Made by a program: the position numbers and the translations under genes. DNA of 64,000 nucleotides from 1-14-0-10-37-14 sp037130845 (lineage in GTDB: Bacteria > Patescibacteriota > Patescibacteriia > Patescibacteriales > Patescibacteriaceae). Below are positions 23,391 through 30,504 of the stretch, one piece after another; the stretch's first letter is position 1; each line of letters opens with the position of its first letter. The stretch is from NCBI GenBank assembly GCA_037130845.1, contig JBAXSE010000002.1:40547-104546 (forward strand). The letters run 5' to 3'. A model generated the notes under the pieces. That model made no database searches, was not told the DNA's origin, and was given only the letters and a program-made list of their open reading frames with translations.

Positions 23391-23870
23391 ATGTTTAAAT
23401 TCGGCGAAATCGAAGGAGTTATTGTTTCGGGCATAGTTGCACGCCACGATCAACGCGGCAGCCTGTCAGAAGTCTGGCGTGCCAATGAAAAATTTAATGG
23501 CCACCAGCCAGCTATGTGTTATACCAGTGAAACCAACCAGCTTGAAAAAAGAGGTCCTCATGAACATAAGATGCAGACCGATTTATTTATAGCTATCGGC
23601 CCAGGCTGTTTTGTCTTCAATCTATGGGACAATCGTCCCGATTCTCCTACCTACGGCAATATGTCACAAATCTGCGCCGGTGAAAATTGCGCCAAAGCCA
23701 TCTTGATACCGCCTGGCGTCGTACACGGCTATCTCTGCCTCAAGGGTCCGGGAACCATTATCAATTTGCCTGACACGCTCTATGCAGGCACCGATAAAAA
23801 AGAACCGATAGACGAAATCCGTTACGAAGATATTCCGAAATCACCCTTTAAAATGCCGACTTGCAAATAA
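23391..23870 (+). CDS. RmlC-like sugar epimerase or cupin
   Basis: 159 residues in the dTDP-4-dehydrorhamnose 3,5-epimerase fold: DQRGSLSEVWR, KRGPHEHKMQTDLFIAIG, NLWDNRPDSPTYGNM and IPPGVVHGYLCL line up with the RmlC core. The catalytic His normally found in RGLHYQ would be the His of RGPHEHK. It is shorter than RmlC (about 180), and no rmlA, rmlB or rmlD is near, so the substrate may be another nucleotide sugar or none. One of few genes here with a good ribosome site (AGGAG, 6-8 bases before the ATG). A hairpin terminator follows within 20 bases. Confidence 0.8.
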   Translation: MFKFGEIEGVIVSGIVARHDQRGSLSEVWRANEKFNGHQPAMCYTSETNQLEKRGPHEHKMQTDLFIAIGPGCFVFNLWDNRPDSPTYGNMSQICAGENCAKAILIPPGVVHGYLCLKGPGTIINLPDTLYAGTDKKEPIDEIRYEDIPKSPFKMPTCK

Positions 23871-23889
23871 AATATTTATACGCGACAAG

Positions 23890-23903
23890 CCACCTCCGGG
23901 TGG
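23890..23903 (+). terminator. Terminator of the RmlC-like gene
   Basis: Short stem CCACC/GGTGG with a 4-base loop, followed by TTTTTTATTTTTT on the plus strand. Confidence 0.75.
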
Positions 23904-23926
23904 TTTTTTATTTTTTATCTTTAGGC

Positions 23927-23932
23927 TATAAT
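23927..23932 (+). promoter_or_regulatory. -10 box giving a leaderless alpha/beta hydrolase message
   Basis: TATAAT lies 6 bases before the ATG at 23939, so transcription should begin at or beside the start codon. The -35 position falls in the T-run of the previous terminator. Confidence 0.6.
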
Positions 23933-23938
23933 TATCGA

Positions 23939-24781
23939 ATGCCTAAAATACACATTAATTTAACAAGATTGCTTATCATCACGCTAGCCGCTATACTTGT
24001 CGGCTATTTGGTCCTAGTCATTTACGTCTACCTCAATCAACGGAAAATGATTTATTTCCCCCAGCCCCTGGACGCCCGCTCCTTGGACGCGGCGCAAGCA
24101 ACCGCAATCAATTTCCAAGACATATCAATAGCGGCTGATGATGGCACGCTGCTGCGCGGCTGGCTGCGCACAGACTCTACCAGCACTCCGCAAAACTTGC
24201 TTATTTATTTCGGTGGCAATGCCGAAGAGTTATCCTACGAATTAGTAGAAATTCCTCGGCTCGCTGGCTGGTCCATTGCCCTAATCAACTATCGAGGCTA
24301 TGGCCAAAGCGGCGGCCAACCCAGCCAAGACAAACTGTTTGCCGATGCGCTGTCTATCTACGACCACTTTGCAAAACGCACAGATATCAACAAAGACAAA
24401 ATCGTCATCATGGGCCGCAGCCTTGGCACCACCGTCGCTACATATTTAGCCAGCAGGCGGCCTTCCTGCCAAGTCATTCTCATCTCTCCTATCTCTTCGA
24501 TGGTTGATGTGGCCCAAAGCCACTACCCCTATTTGCCGGCGTCATTCTTGATGCAAGAAAAATTTTTAGCCATCAACTACGCCGCCACTATCAAGACCCC
24601 CCTCTTCTACATCTACGCCGATCAAGACAAGGTTGTTTACCCCGCACTCTCACAGCGGCTGGCCGCGGCCTGGCTAGGCGCTCAAAGCGGCTACTTGGCC
24701 GCCGACCAAAACCACAACAGCATCATGCAAGACCCGAAAGTCTGGCCGCTTATCAAACAACATATTGCTCAATGCCCTTGA
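23939..24781 (+). CDS. Membrane-anchored alpha/beta hydrolase (BEM46/ABHD13-like)
   Basis: 280 residues from the ATG at 23939; a longer frame runs back into the terminator and promoter of the gap, which rules it out. There is one N-terminal membrane helix (LLIITLAAILVGYLVLVIYVY). The hydrolase domain has the oxyanion segment FGGNAEE, NYRGYGQSGG, the nucleophile elbow MGRSLGTTVA (Ser in GRSLG), the acid in YADQDKVV and His in DQNHNSIM, so the triad is complete. The family contains esterases and depalmitoylases; the substrate here is unknown. It stands alone between two terminators. Confidence 0.87.
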   Translation: MPKIHINLTRLLIITLAAILVGYLVLVIYVYLNQRKMIYFPQPLDARSLDAAQATAINFQDISIAADDGTLLRGWLRTDSTSTPQNLLIYFGGNAEELSYELVEIPRLAGWSIALINYRGYGQSGGQPSQDKLFADALSIYDHFAKRTDINKDKIVIMGRSLGTTVATYLASRRPSCQVILISPISSMVDVAQSHYPYLPASFLMQEKFLAINYAATIKTPLFYIYADQDKVVYPALSQRLAAAWLGAQSGYLAADQNHNSIMQDPKVWPLIKQHIAQCP

Positions 24782-24790
24782 TTATCCCAA

Positions 24791-24825
24791 TTTAAAACAA
24801 GCCCCGGCAAAGGGCTTGTTTTAAA
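24791..24825. terminator. Bidirectional terminator between convergent genes
   Basis: 14-base inverted repeat TTTAAAACAAGCCC with its complement and a 7-base loop, serving the hydrolase (plus) and the FecR-domain gene (minus). Confidence 0.8.
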
Positions 24826-24831
24826 TTTATG

Positions 24832-26400
24832 CTATTGGACTATATTTAAATATTGTTGCAGCTCAGTCAGGCCAGTCCTAACCTCAACTCGCTTAGCCTT
24901 GGCTGGTACCTTTATTTTGGCGCCAGCGCTATAATCAACTTGGCAAATTTCCTTGATTGGAATTATGATCTTGCCGCTCTTAACCTTAAGGCTGACTTCA
25001 AACTTAGCTAACAAGCCGGCGGCTTCATCAACATAAATAACTAATTGCGCTAAATCTTGACCGGCCGCCAACTCCTTGCTAAAGGCCGCAGAAACCAGGT
25101 CATCAGTCCCGTTTCGATTAGCCATTGCCTTATAAACCGCCATTCGTCCTTTGTCAGAGCTATTCCAATGATCAAAAACCATGGTAGCCTGATTTGCGCC
25201 GTAGGTCAGATTATCGGTTTTAATCGTCTGCCACATACCGGCGATAAAACTAGGTTCACTAAACGCTTTCCAGCCCTTAGCTCCGTCCGGATAATAAATA
25301 TTTTTATCGTCAATATAAATTTCCCCAAACAACCGTCCGGAAACATTCAACCGCTCTTTGCTGGTGGTCATTTTTTTGCCTTTAAAGGTCACGGCATCAA
25401 CCTCCTTGACCCGATATTTAGGTATACTGGCATTAAATGCGGCAACCACCTTCTTTTCTTCTGCGGTTAAGGCCTGGGCAGGCGTCGCCGCTTCTGCCGT
25501 AATCACGCAGGTTTCGCTATATTCAAGAGCGGCGGCTGTATTTTTCCAAGCTTGAGACAAAAAAACTGGACTTAAGCCAATCTGCTGATACCAATCGTCT
25601 CCAACAGCCTTAGTGATCTTGGCGGTTTTAGCCAAACCTTTAGCGCCGGCGGTCAAGGCCAAACCCTTGGCCACATTTGCCTTCTGCTTGCCGTCAGGAG
25701 TCGCCACGGCTACCGTACCGCCATAAACCTTAACGACAGTCTGACCGTCCGCTGCCGCCTCAACGGTAAAATCAGTGCCGCGCACGCTAATAACCGCCGT
25801 TGTCGACCTGACCTGAAAACGCTTATTGCCCAATTTATTGATTAAAAAATGATAAGTCCCCTTGATTGCTTCCCAAACATCTTCGCCCAAATACTTCAGG
25901 CTTGAGCCGGAGCGCAACTGGATCTTGCCTACTGGCGCCAATATTTCTATCGACTTATCAGCCGGAGCGGCAATCACTTGCCCGATAGCGATTTGCGGCA
26001 TTTCCAGATATTGAGTATTAATTTCACCGCTGCCGATAGTCGGCGCTGTTATGGCCGGAATTACCGGCGGTTCCGGGGACGGGCCGGGAGTATTTAATTC
26101 TTGCTGCAGATCCTGTACCGGCTTATTTATTCCGCCTTCGACAGGTTCAGGAGCCGCTTTGACGCGCTGAGCATCAATACAAGCATCATACTCATTCTGC
26201 AAATTCCAATAATTATTATTGCATGGCGTCAGGCAATCCTCATGTTTGAAATTATTAGGATTGCCTGCCGAAATATACCCGCTAGGCAAGCCTTGGCAAA
26301 CCACATCGCAAGCCTTAGGCTGTACGCATTCAGCCGCCAGCGCGATTTGCGTGCTGCATAAAATAGCCAACAAACAGCATCCCGTTAATATTTTTTTCAT
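24832..26400 (-). CDS. Secreted FecR-domain protein
   Basis: 522 residues with a signal peptide (MKKILTGCCLLAILCSTQIALA). The N-terminal part has eight cysteines in about 50 residues (CVQPKACDVVC through YDACIDA), a likely disulfide-rich module. A Pro-rich linker follows, then a FecR-like domain at about 150-265: VQLRSGSSLKYLGEDVWEAI, FQVRSTTAVISVRGTDFTVE, VKVYGGTVAVATPDG. In this family the domain often binds ligands or carbohydrate in the envelope rather than acting as an anti-sigma factor. The C-terminal half (about 300-520) is beta-rich and unrecognised; it could be a lipoprotein-carrier-like fold. No sigma factor or TonB receptor is near, so iron-siderophore regulation is not supported. 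Confidence 0.78.
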   Translation of the reverse strand: MKKILTGCCLLAILCSTQIALAAECVQPKACDVVCQGLPSGYISAGNPNNFKHEDCLTPCNNNYWNLQNEYDACIDAQRVKAAPEPVEGGINKPVQDLQQELNTPGPSPEPPVIPAITAPTIGSGEINTQYLEMPQIAIGQVIAAPADKSIEILAPVGKIQLRSGSSLKYLGEDVWEAIKGTYHFLINKLGNKRFQVRSTTAVISVRGTDFTVEAAADGQTVVKVYGGTVAVATPDGKQKANVAKGLALTAGAKGLAKTAKITKAVGDDWYQQIGLSPVFLSQAWKNTAAALEYSETCVITAEAATPAQALTAEEKKVVAAFNASIPKYRVKEVDAVTFKGKKMTTSKERLNVSGRLFGEIYIDDKNIYYPDGAKGWKAFSEPSFIAGMWQTIKTDNLTYGANQATMVFDHWNSSDKGRMAVYKAMANRNGTDDLVSAAFSKELAAGQDLAQLVIYVDEAAGLLAKFEVSLKVKSGKIIIPIKEICQVDYSAGAKIKVPAKAKRVEVRTGLTELQQYLNIVQ

Positions 26401-26442
26401 AATATAATTTCCCAGGCTTTAGACAGCCCTTAATAAATAAAA

Positions 26443-26467
26443 ACAGGCGCCTAAAAATGGCCCCTGT
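26443..26467 (-). terminator. Probable terminator of the redox/metal gene set
   Basis: Stem ACAGGnGCC/GGCnCCTGT with a 7-base loop, followed by TTTTATTTATT on the minus strand. A TATAAT at 26501-26506 lies upstream of it, so if that box is active the hairpin would instead sit in the leader of the FecR gene as an attenuator. Confidence 0.5.
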
Positions 26468-26564
26468 AATCAAATGGTGTATTCGGCAACCTTTATGTCA
26501 ATTATAACCGCGAGCATAACAAAAATATACCATCAGGATAAACGCTGATTTTATGAAAAAATTA

Positions 26565-26705
26565 TTAATAACTCTCAACCTCTTTGCGGCAGCCGCAAAC
26601 GCAATCATAAGCGCAAGTACAGCACATTTTGCATACTTCCGGCATGCAAGTGCACTTACCGTCTTCGGTCATCAAGGCGCCGCAATTCTCACATGAACTT
26701 TCCAT
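26565..26705 (-). CDS. Cysteine-rich 46-residue metal-binding protein (metallothionein-like)
   Basis: An ATG at 26705 opens a 46-codon frame ending in TAA at 26565. It has 11 cysteines (residues 5, 8, 18, 20, 25, 28, 29, 31, 35, 37, 39), arranged as CENC, CTC, CKMCCTC and CVCGC. There is no signal peptide, so it is cytoplasmic. A quarter of its residues are Cys, with Lys, Asp and Glu in between, as in metallothioneins. A double zinc-ribbon-like knuckle is the main alternative. It lies 59 bases after the methionine sulfoxide reductase gene on the same strand and is followed by a probable terminator. That places it in a set with redox and metal-transport genes. Coding is supported by frame and composition; metal binding is inferred. 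Confidence 0.7.
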   Translation of the reverse strand: MESSCENCGALMTEDGKCTCMPEVCKMCCTCAYDCVCGCRKEVESY

Positions 26706-26764
26706 ATAAAAATTTTAAAGGAGGGTTTTACGCTTGTTATTATAACCTAAAAATAAAAAAGGCG

Positions 26765-27676
26765 CTAGGCAGGAAACTTTAATAATGGCTTAAATTCCTC
26801 TTGTAATTTTTTGATTTTCGGCGATATAACCATCTGGCAATAGGGCGCGTGGCTATGATTGGTAAAGTAATCGCGATGATAATCCTCGGCTGCATAAAAA
26901 TCGGCCAAAGGCACAACCTGGGTCACGATCGGCTGCTGATAAACATGGTCAGCTTCAAGTCCGGCCATAAAGCTTATCGCCACATCATGCTGGCGCTGCG
27001 TACTGTACAAGATAATTGAACGGTATTGAGGGCCGACATCCGATCCTTGCCGATCGACAGAGGTCGGATCATGCAAGGTGAAGAAAACCTTAAGGATAGT
27101 CCAAAGATCAATCTGTCCCGGATTATACTCAAGCCGCACTACTTCGGCATGGCCGGTAGTGCCGCTAGAAACCTCCTCGTAAGTCGGATCTTGCTTTTCA
27201 CCCCCGGCATAGCCGGGCATCACCGACCGCACGCCTTGCAAACTCTTAAAAATAGCTTCTGAGCACCAAAAACAGCCATTGCCCAAGACTATCGTCTCAA
27301 TCGGACTGCCAGGCTCGGAGGTCGGGATAAATTTAAGCGACAGGGAGTTGACGCAGTGGCGCGTATCCTTGGCTGTCATTTTTTCTCCGACAAAGACATG
27401 ACCCAAATGAGCAGAACAAACAATGCAGCTAATCTCGGTACGCTTGCCATCAGCATCAGGAACACGCTTGACCCGTCCGGCAATTTCTTGGTCGAAACTG
27501 GGCCAGCCGCAATGAGCATCAAATTTATCAGCCGAATTATAAAGCGGCGTCATGCAACGCCGGCACACATAGATGCCCGGTTCATAAAAATTATCATATT
27601 CACCGCTAAAAGGCGTCTCGGTCCCCTTATCGACTATGACATACTCTTCTTCCGGACTCAATTGATTGTATTTCAT
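26765..27676 (-). CDS. msrBA: Fused methionine sulfoxide reductase, MsrB-MsrA order
   Basis: 303 residues. MsrB comes first (about 1-125): GIYVCRRCMTPLYNSADKFD, CGWPSFDQEI, the zinc cysteines CRRC and CIVC, and the catalytic RHCVNSLSLKF. MsrA follows (about 130-300), with the catalytic GNGCFWCSEAIFK, GYAGG, TGHAEVVRLEYNP, HDPTSVDRQGSDVGPQYRS and AAEDYHRDYF. It therefore repairs both R- and S-sulfoxides of methionine. Many bacterial fusions have the reverse order (A then B). There is no signal peptide, so it is cytoplasmic, reduced by thioredoxin. It lies between a thioredoxin-like gene (22 bases upstream) and the Cys-rich 46-residue gene. Confidence 0.95.
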   Translation of the reverse strand: MKYNQLSPEEEYVIVDKGTETPFSGEYDNFYEPGIYVCRRCMTPLYNSADKFDAHCGWPSFDQEIAGRVKRVPDADGKRTEISCIVCSAHLGHVFVGEKMTAKDTRHCVNSLSLKFIPTSEPGSPIETIVLGNGCFWCSEAIFKSLQGVRSVMPGYAGGEKQDPTYEEVSSGTTGHAEVVRLEYNPGQIDLWTILKVFFTLHDPTSVDRQGSDVGPQYRSIILYSTQRQHDVAISFMAGLEADHVYQQPIVTQVVPLADFYAAEDYHRDYFTNHSHAPYCQMVISPKIKKLQEEFKPLLKFPA

Positions 27677-27698
27677 ATTTTTGAGACAATAAACAAAA

Positions 27699-28088
27699 CT
27701 ATTGCCCTAAGACACAGCCGGTTTTAGCCTCAAGCTGAGCCAGACTAACTTCTCCCTTCAATTGGCTCCCGTCGGCAAAGATCCAGGTCGGATAGCCCAC
27801 GATACCTTTGAGGCGGCAAACATCGGTTTGTCCTTGGCTATCAGGCGTAGAACACTCCACGTATGGCAAATATTTGGCAGAAGCGCCGAACATCGCCTTT
27901 GTCTTCTGGCAATGCGAGCACCAAAAGGCTCCATAAAAAGCTGCCTTTTTATCTTTAAGACAATGAGCGAAATCAGTCATATTACCAGAGGCTTTTTGAG
28001 GAGCTAACAGAAAAAAGATAACCACCAAAGATAAGGCGATAATAATGACAATCGCAAATAACAATGGGTTCTTTTTTATTATTTTCAT
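27699..28088 (-). CDS. Membrane-anchored thioredoxin-like protein
   Basis: 129 residues. An N-terminal membrane helix (LLFAIVIIIALSLVVIFFLLA) precedes a thioredoxin fold with the active site FYGAFWCSHCQKTKAMFG and the cis-Pro loop GIVGYPTWIFADG. The compact form, with CSTPDSQGQTDVC in the middle, closely resembles the thioredoxin domain found fused to VKOR in other bacteria and archaea. No VKOR is encoded here. It lies 1 base after the hypothetical gene upstream and 22 bases before msrBA. It likely keeps exported or envelope thiols in the right state. Confidence 0.87.
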   Translation of the reverse strand: MKIIKKNPLLFAIVIIIALSLVVIFFLLAPQKASGNMTDFAHCLKDKKAAFYGAFWCSHCQKTKAMFGASAKYLPYVECSTPDSQGQTDVCRLKGIVGYPTWIFADGSQLKGEVSLAQLEAKTGCVLGQ

Positions 28089-28089
28089 A

Positions 28090-28572
28090 CTATTTAATTT
28101 TTTTAGCCAAGGCCACAGCCAACTTTTCCACCTTAGTATTATCCGGCCCGATGATTACCACGTAATCATAACCCTTGACAAAACTCAAGACCGTGCGTCG
28201 ATCAGCCAGTTGTGTTTCTTTGCCAAAGCCCCCATCAATAAAATAAGCCTGGCTATTAACGGTATAAGAATATAAACCATCCAAAGAGCCAAAAGCATAA
28301 GGACTGGTATAATGATAAACCATTACTTCATTTGAGCCTCCCGATGATTCTTTAACTTTAAAATAAAGCGGGGCTGGACTTGGCATCGTATCGCTTGGTG
28401 TTTTTATCTCCGTATTAACAAAGCCTGCCTGCCTCAAATCATAAACCGCTACAAAAGGATAGCCGCCATACAGCGGCTGGGTAGCCTGCGCCTCAACCGA
28501 AGGCAAGCGGACTATAGAGCCTATGCCAAAAACTATCACAATACCCAGAGCCCATAAAAATTTTTGTCGCAT
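28090..28572 (-). CDS. Secreted hypothetical protein
   Basis: 160 residues with a signal peptide (WALGIVIVFGIGSIVRLPSVEA). The mature domain has no cysteine and reads as mixed alpha/beta: FVAVYDLRQAGFVNTEIK, VMVYHYTSPYAFGSLDG, YFIDGGFGKETQLADRRT, then FVKGYDYVVIIGPDNTKVEKL. The last segment looks like the final strand and helix of a domain that senses or carries a small ligand. No family recognised. It overlaps closely with the thioredoxin-like gene (1 base apart), which suggests joint export and function. Confidence 0.65.
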   Translation of the reverse strand: MRQKFLWALGIVIVFGIGSIVRLPSVEAQATQPLYGGYPFVAVYDLRQAGFVNTEIKTPSDTMPSPAPLYFKVKESSGGSNEVMVYHYTSPYAFGSLDGLYSYTVNSQAYFIDGGFGKETQLADRRTVLSFVKGYDYVVIIGPDNTKVEKLAVALAKKIK

Positions 28573-28600
28573 ATATGTATTGCTAATTCTTTGATCAATC

Positions 28601-29887
28601 TTAGCCCATTCGGCCTAAAGTCACAAACATTGCCACGGCCGCCAAGGCCATTAAGATAAAAGTCAGCCAAACTAAAATCTTAGATAAAGTGCCGCTCTTA
28701 TATTTGCCCATAATCTTTTTGTTTTGCGCTGCCTTGGCAATAATAAATAACAACGGCACCGCCGCTACACCATTAAAAACGGCAGCAAACACCAAAGCCT
28801 TGATTGGATCGATACCGATAAAATTAATACCCAAGCCGACCAAAGTCGCCACAGTAATCACTCCATAAAAACCATGGGCCTTCTTTAGCTTCAAATTAAG
28901 TCCTTCTTTCCAGCTAAGCGCTTCGGACACGGCATACGAAGCTGAACCGGACAAAACAGGTATACCCAACAAACCCAAACCGATTACACCGACCGCAAAA
29001 AGAAACTTGGCTAACTCGCCGGAATTAGGAAAAGTATGCACCAACGGCTCCAAAGCCCTGGCCGCATCAGCCGCTGACTTAACATCAATCATGCCATTGG
29101 CATGCAAGACCGTACCGGCAACGACGATAATAGACCAGGTGGCAATCTCCGAGCCAAGCATGCCGATAAAGTTATCCAGCCGCAATTCGTGCATGAATTT
29201 TTTGCCAATCTTCGGCCTATTATTCTTACGCAATAGATGTCTGGATTTTTCTTCTTCCACCTCTTCCGAAGCCTGCCAAAAAAACATATACGGCGAAATA
29301 GTTGTACCCAATACGCCGGTAATAATAAAGAAAAAAGCAAAAGTAAAATCAATGCTAGGCAAAAAGGTCGCCTTCAATAATTCCATCCACGGCTGATGGA
29401 CCAGAAACACAGTTAAAGGATAGGAAATAAGAGACAAGCAAAGCCATTTCAAGACTCTGGCGTAAACCCTATAGGACAAGAAAATTTCTAAGAATAAAAC
29501 CAGAGCCGTAAACAGCAAAACAGTAATAGTAAAGTTGAGCGGGACCAACAGATTAAAAGCGGCCGCCATCGCTCCGATATCAGCGCCGATATTGATAGTA
29601 TTTGCCACCAAGACCAGCAATACCGTGCCATAGAGCACCGGCTTGCTGTAATTTTCTTTAATCACTTGAGCAATGCCTTTGCCGGTCACTGCGCCGATAC
29701 GGGCGCAAGCCTCCTGTACGGCCGTCATTAAGGGCAGCATCAAAACGACCGTCCACAATTGGCCATACCCGAATTGGGCTCCTGCCTGTGTATAAGTAGC
29801 GATACCGGAAGGATCATCGTCAGCCGCGCCGGTAATAACGCCCGGACCCAAAATCCTGAAAATGCTTTTTTTCTTATTCTTTGTCAT
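28601..29887 (-). CDS. Nramp-superfamily divalent metal transporter, non-canonical
   Basis: 428 residues and about 11 membrane helices. The first helix carries GPGVITGAADDDPSGIATYT in the position of the canonical DPGN motif, so the Asn/Gly order is changed. The sixth helix region reads TTISPYMFFWQASEEVEEE instead of the MPH motif that supplies the Met ligand for Mn and Fe in classic MntH. This points to a divergent Nramp clade whose ion preference may differ (Mg or another divalent ion is possible). EACARIGAVTGKGIA in helix 3 and GLLGIPVLSGSASYA in helix 8 fit the family. It has its own promoter box and is separated from the redox set by 28 bases. Confidence 0.86.
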   Translation of the reverse strand: MTKNKKKSIFRILGPGVITGAADDDPSGIATYTQAGAQFGYGQLWTVVLMLPLMTAVQEACARIGAVTGKGIAQVIKENYSKPVLYGTVLLVLVANTINIGADIGAMAAAFNLLVPLNFTITVLLFTALVLFLEIFLSYRVYARVLKWLCLSLISYPLTVFLVHQPWMELLKATFLPSIDFTFAFFFIITGVLGTTISPYMFFWQASEEVEEEKSRHLLRKNNRPKIGKKFMHELRLDNFIGMLGSEIATWSIIVVAGTVLHANGMIDVKSAADAARALEPLVHTFPNSGELAKFLFAVGVIGLGLLGIPVLSGSASYAVSEALSWKEGLNLKLKKAHGFYGVITVATLVGLGINFIGIDPIKALVFAAVFNGVAAVPLLFIIAKAAQNKKIMGKYKSGTLSKILVWLTFILMALAAVAMFVTLGRMG

Positions 29888-29912
29888 GGTGAGATATTAT
29901 ATTTATCTTTAC

Positions 29913-29918
29913 ATTATA
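29913..29918 (-). promoter_or_regulatory. Candidate -10 box of the metal transporter gene
   Basis: TATAAT on the minus strand, 25 bases before the ATG at 29887. TTTTGT lies 17 bases upstream as a weak -35, overlapping the end of the terminator at 29940-29973. Confidence 0.45.
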
Positions 29919-29939
29919 GCAGACTTTGGCATAAAACAA

Positions 29940-29973
29940 AAAGACATCTCGCTTGTAAATCGAGATGTCTTTT
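29940..29973 (-). terminator. Terminator of the MacAB-like operon
   Basis: Stem AAAGACATCTCG/CGAGATGTCTTT with a 9-base loop; on the minus strand it is followed by TTTTTGTTTT. Confidence 0.8.
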
Positions 29974-29982
29974 ACTTCTTTT

Positions 29983-30480
29983 TTAGTTAGCCGATTGGCC
30001 TTGTCGGCCCATTCGCTTACCCGCGCCAGAATCAGTAGAAGTCGCACTAGGAGCATTGCCGCCATTAGCGCCTGGAGCGCCGGCTGGCCTCAATTGGACC
30101 ATGGCAGCCGATAATGTGCCATCCGCGTTGCTGGTCCCGGTAACCATCACGTTCTGGCCAACTTGCAAATCACTCTTGCTCCCCGCCGCTTGCTTAGATA
30201 TGGCCGTGGAATCGGATACAAAGATAATCTTCGATCCGCCATCCTGCAGCTTAATCGTAATACTGGTGTTATCCGCCTTGATAATCTCGCCATTAGTAAA
30301 CCCGCCGCCTGCACCGCCGCCGCGACGAGCGCCTTGCCCCGCAAAACGGCCATTAGCGCCATTGGCAGCCTGGCCCACAGAAGCCTTGCTGCCTTGGCCA
30401 TATTTCATGCCCCCGTAAAAAGTACCGGCCAGGACAAGCACGGCTACGATAACAAGGATAACAATGTTGTTTTTTTTCAT
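29983..30480 (-). CDS. Membrane-anchored OB-fold-like accessory protein
   Basis: 165 residues. An N-terminal membrane helix (NIVILVIVAVLVLAGTFYGG) is followed by a Gly/Ala/Asn-rich linker. A small beta domain at about 62-130 (GEIIKADNTSITIKLQDGGS, IIFVSDSTAISKQA, LQVGQNVMVTGTSNADGT) has the pattern of the DUF5666-type OB-fold. The tail is Gly/Ala-rich. It is the last gene of the operon with the ABC permease, ATPase and HlyD-like protein, 24 bases after the permease. Its placement suggests an extracytoplasmic cofactor of that exporter; the role is inferred. Confidence 0.72.
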   Translation of the reverse strand: MKKNNIVILVIVAVLVLAGTFYGGMKYGQGSKASVGQAANGANGRFAGQGARRGGGAGGGFTNGEIIKADNTSITIKLQDGGSKIIFVSDSTAISKQAAGSKSDLQVGQNVMVTGTSNADGTLSAAMVQLRPAGAPGANGGNAPSATSTDSGAGKRMGRQGQSAN

Positions 30481-30504
30481 AAAGATATCTTTATATTAAT
30501 AAGA

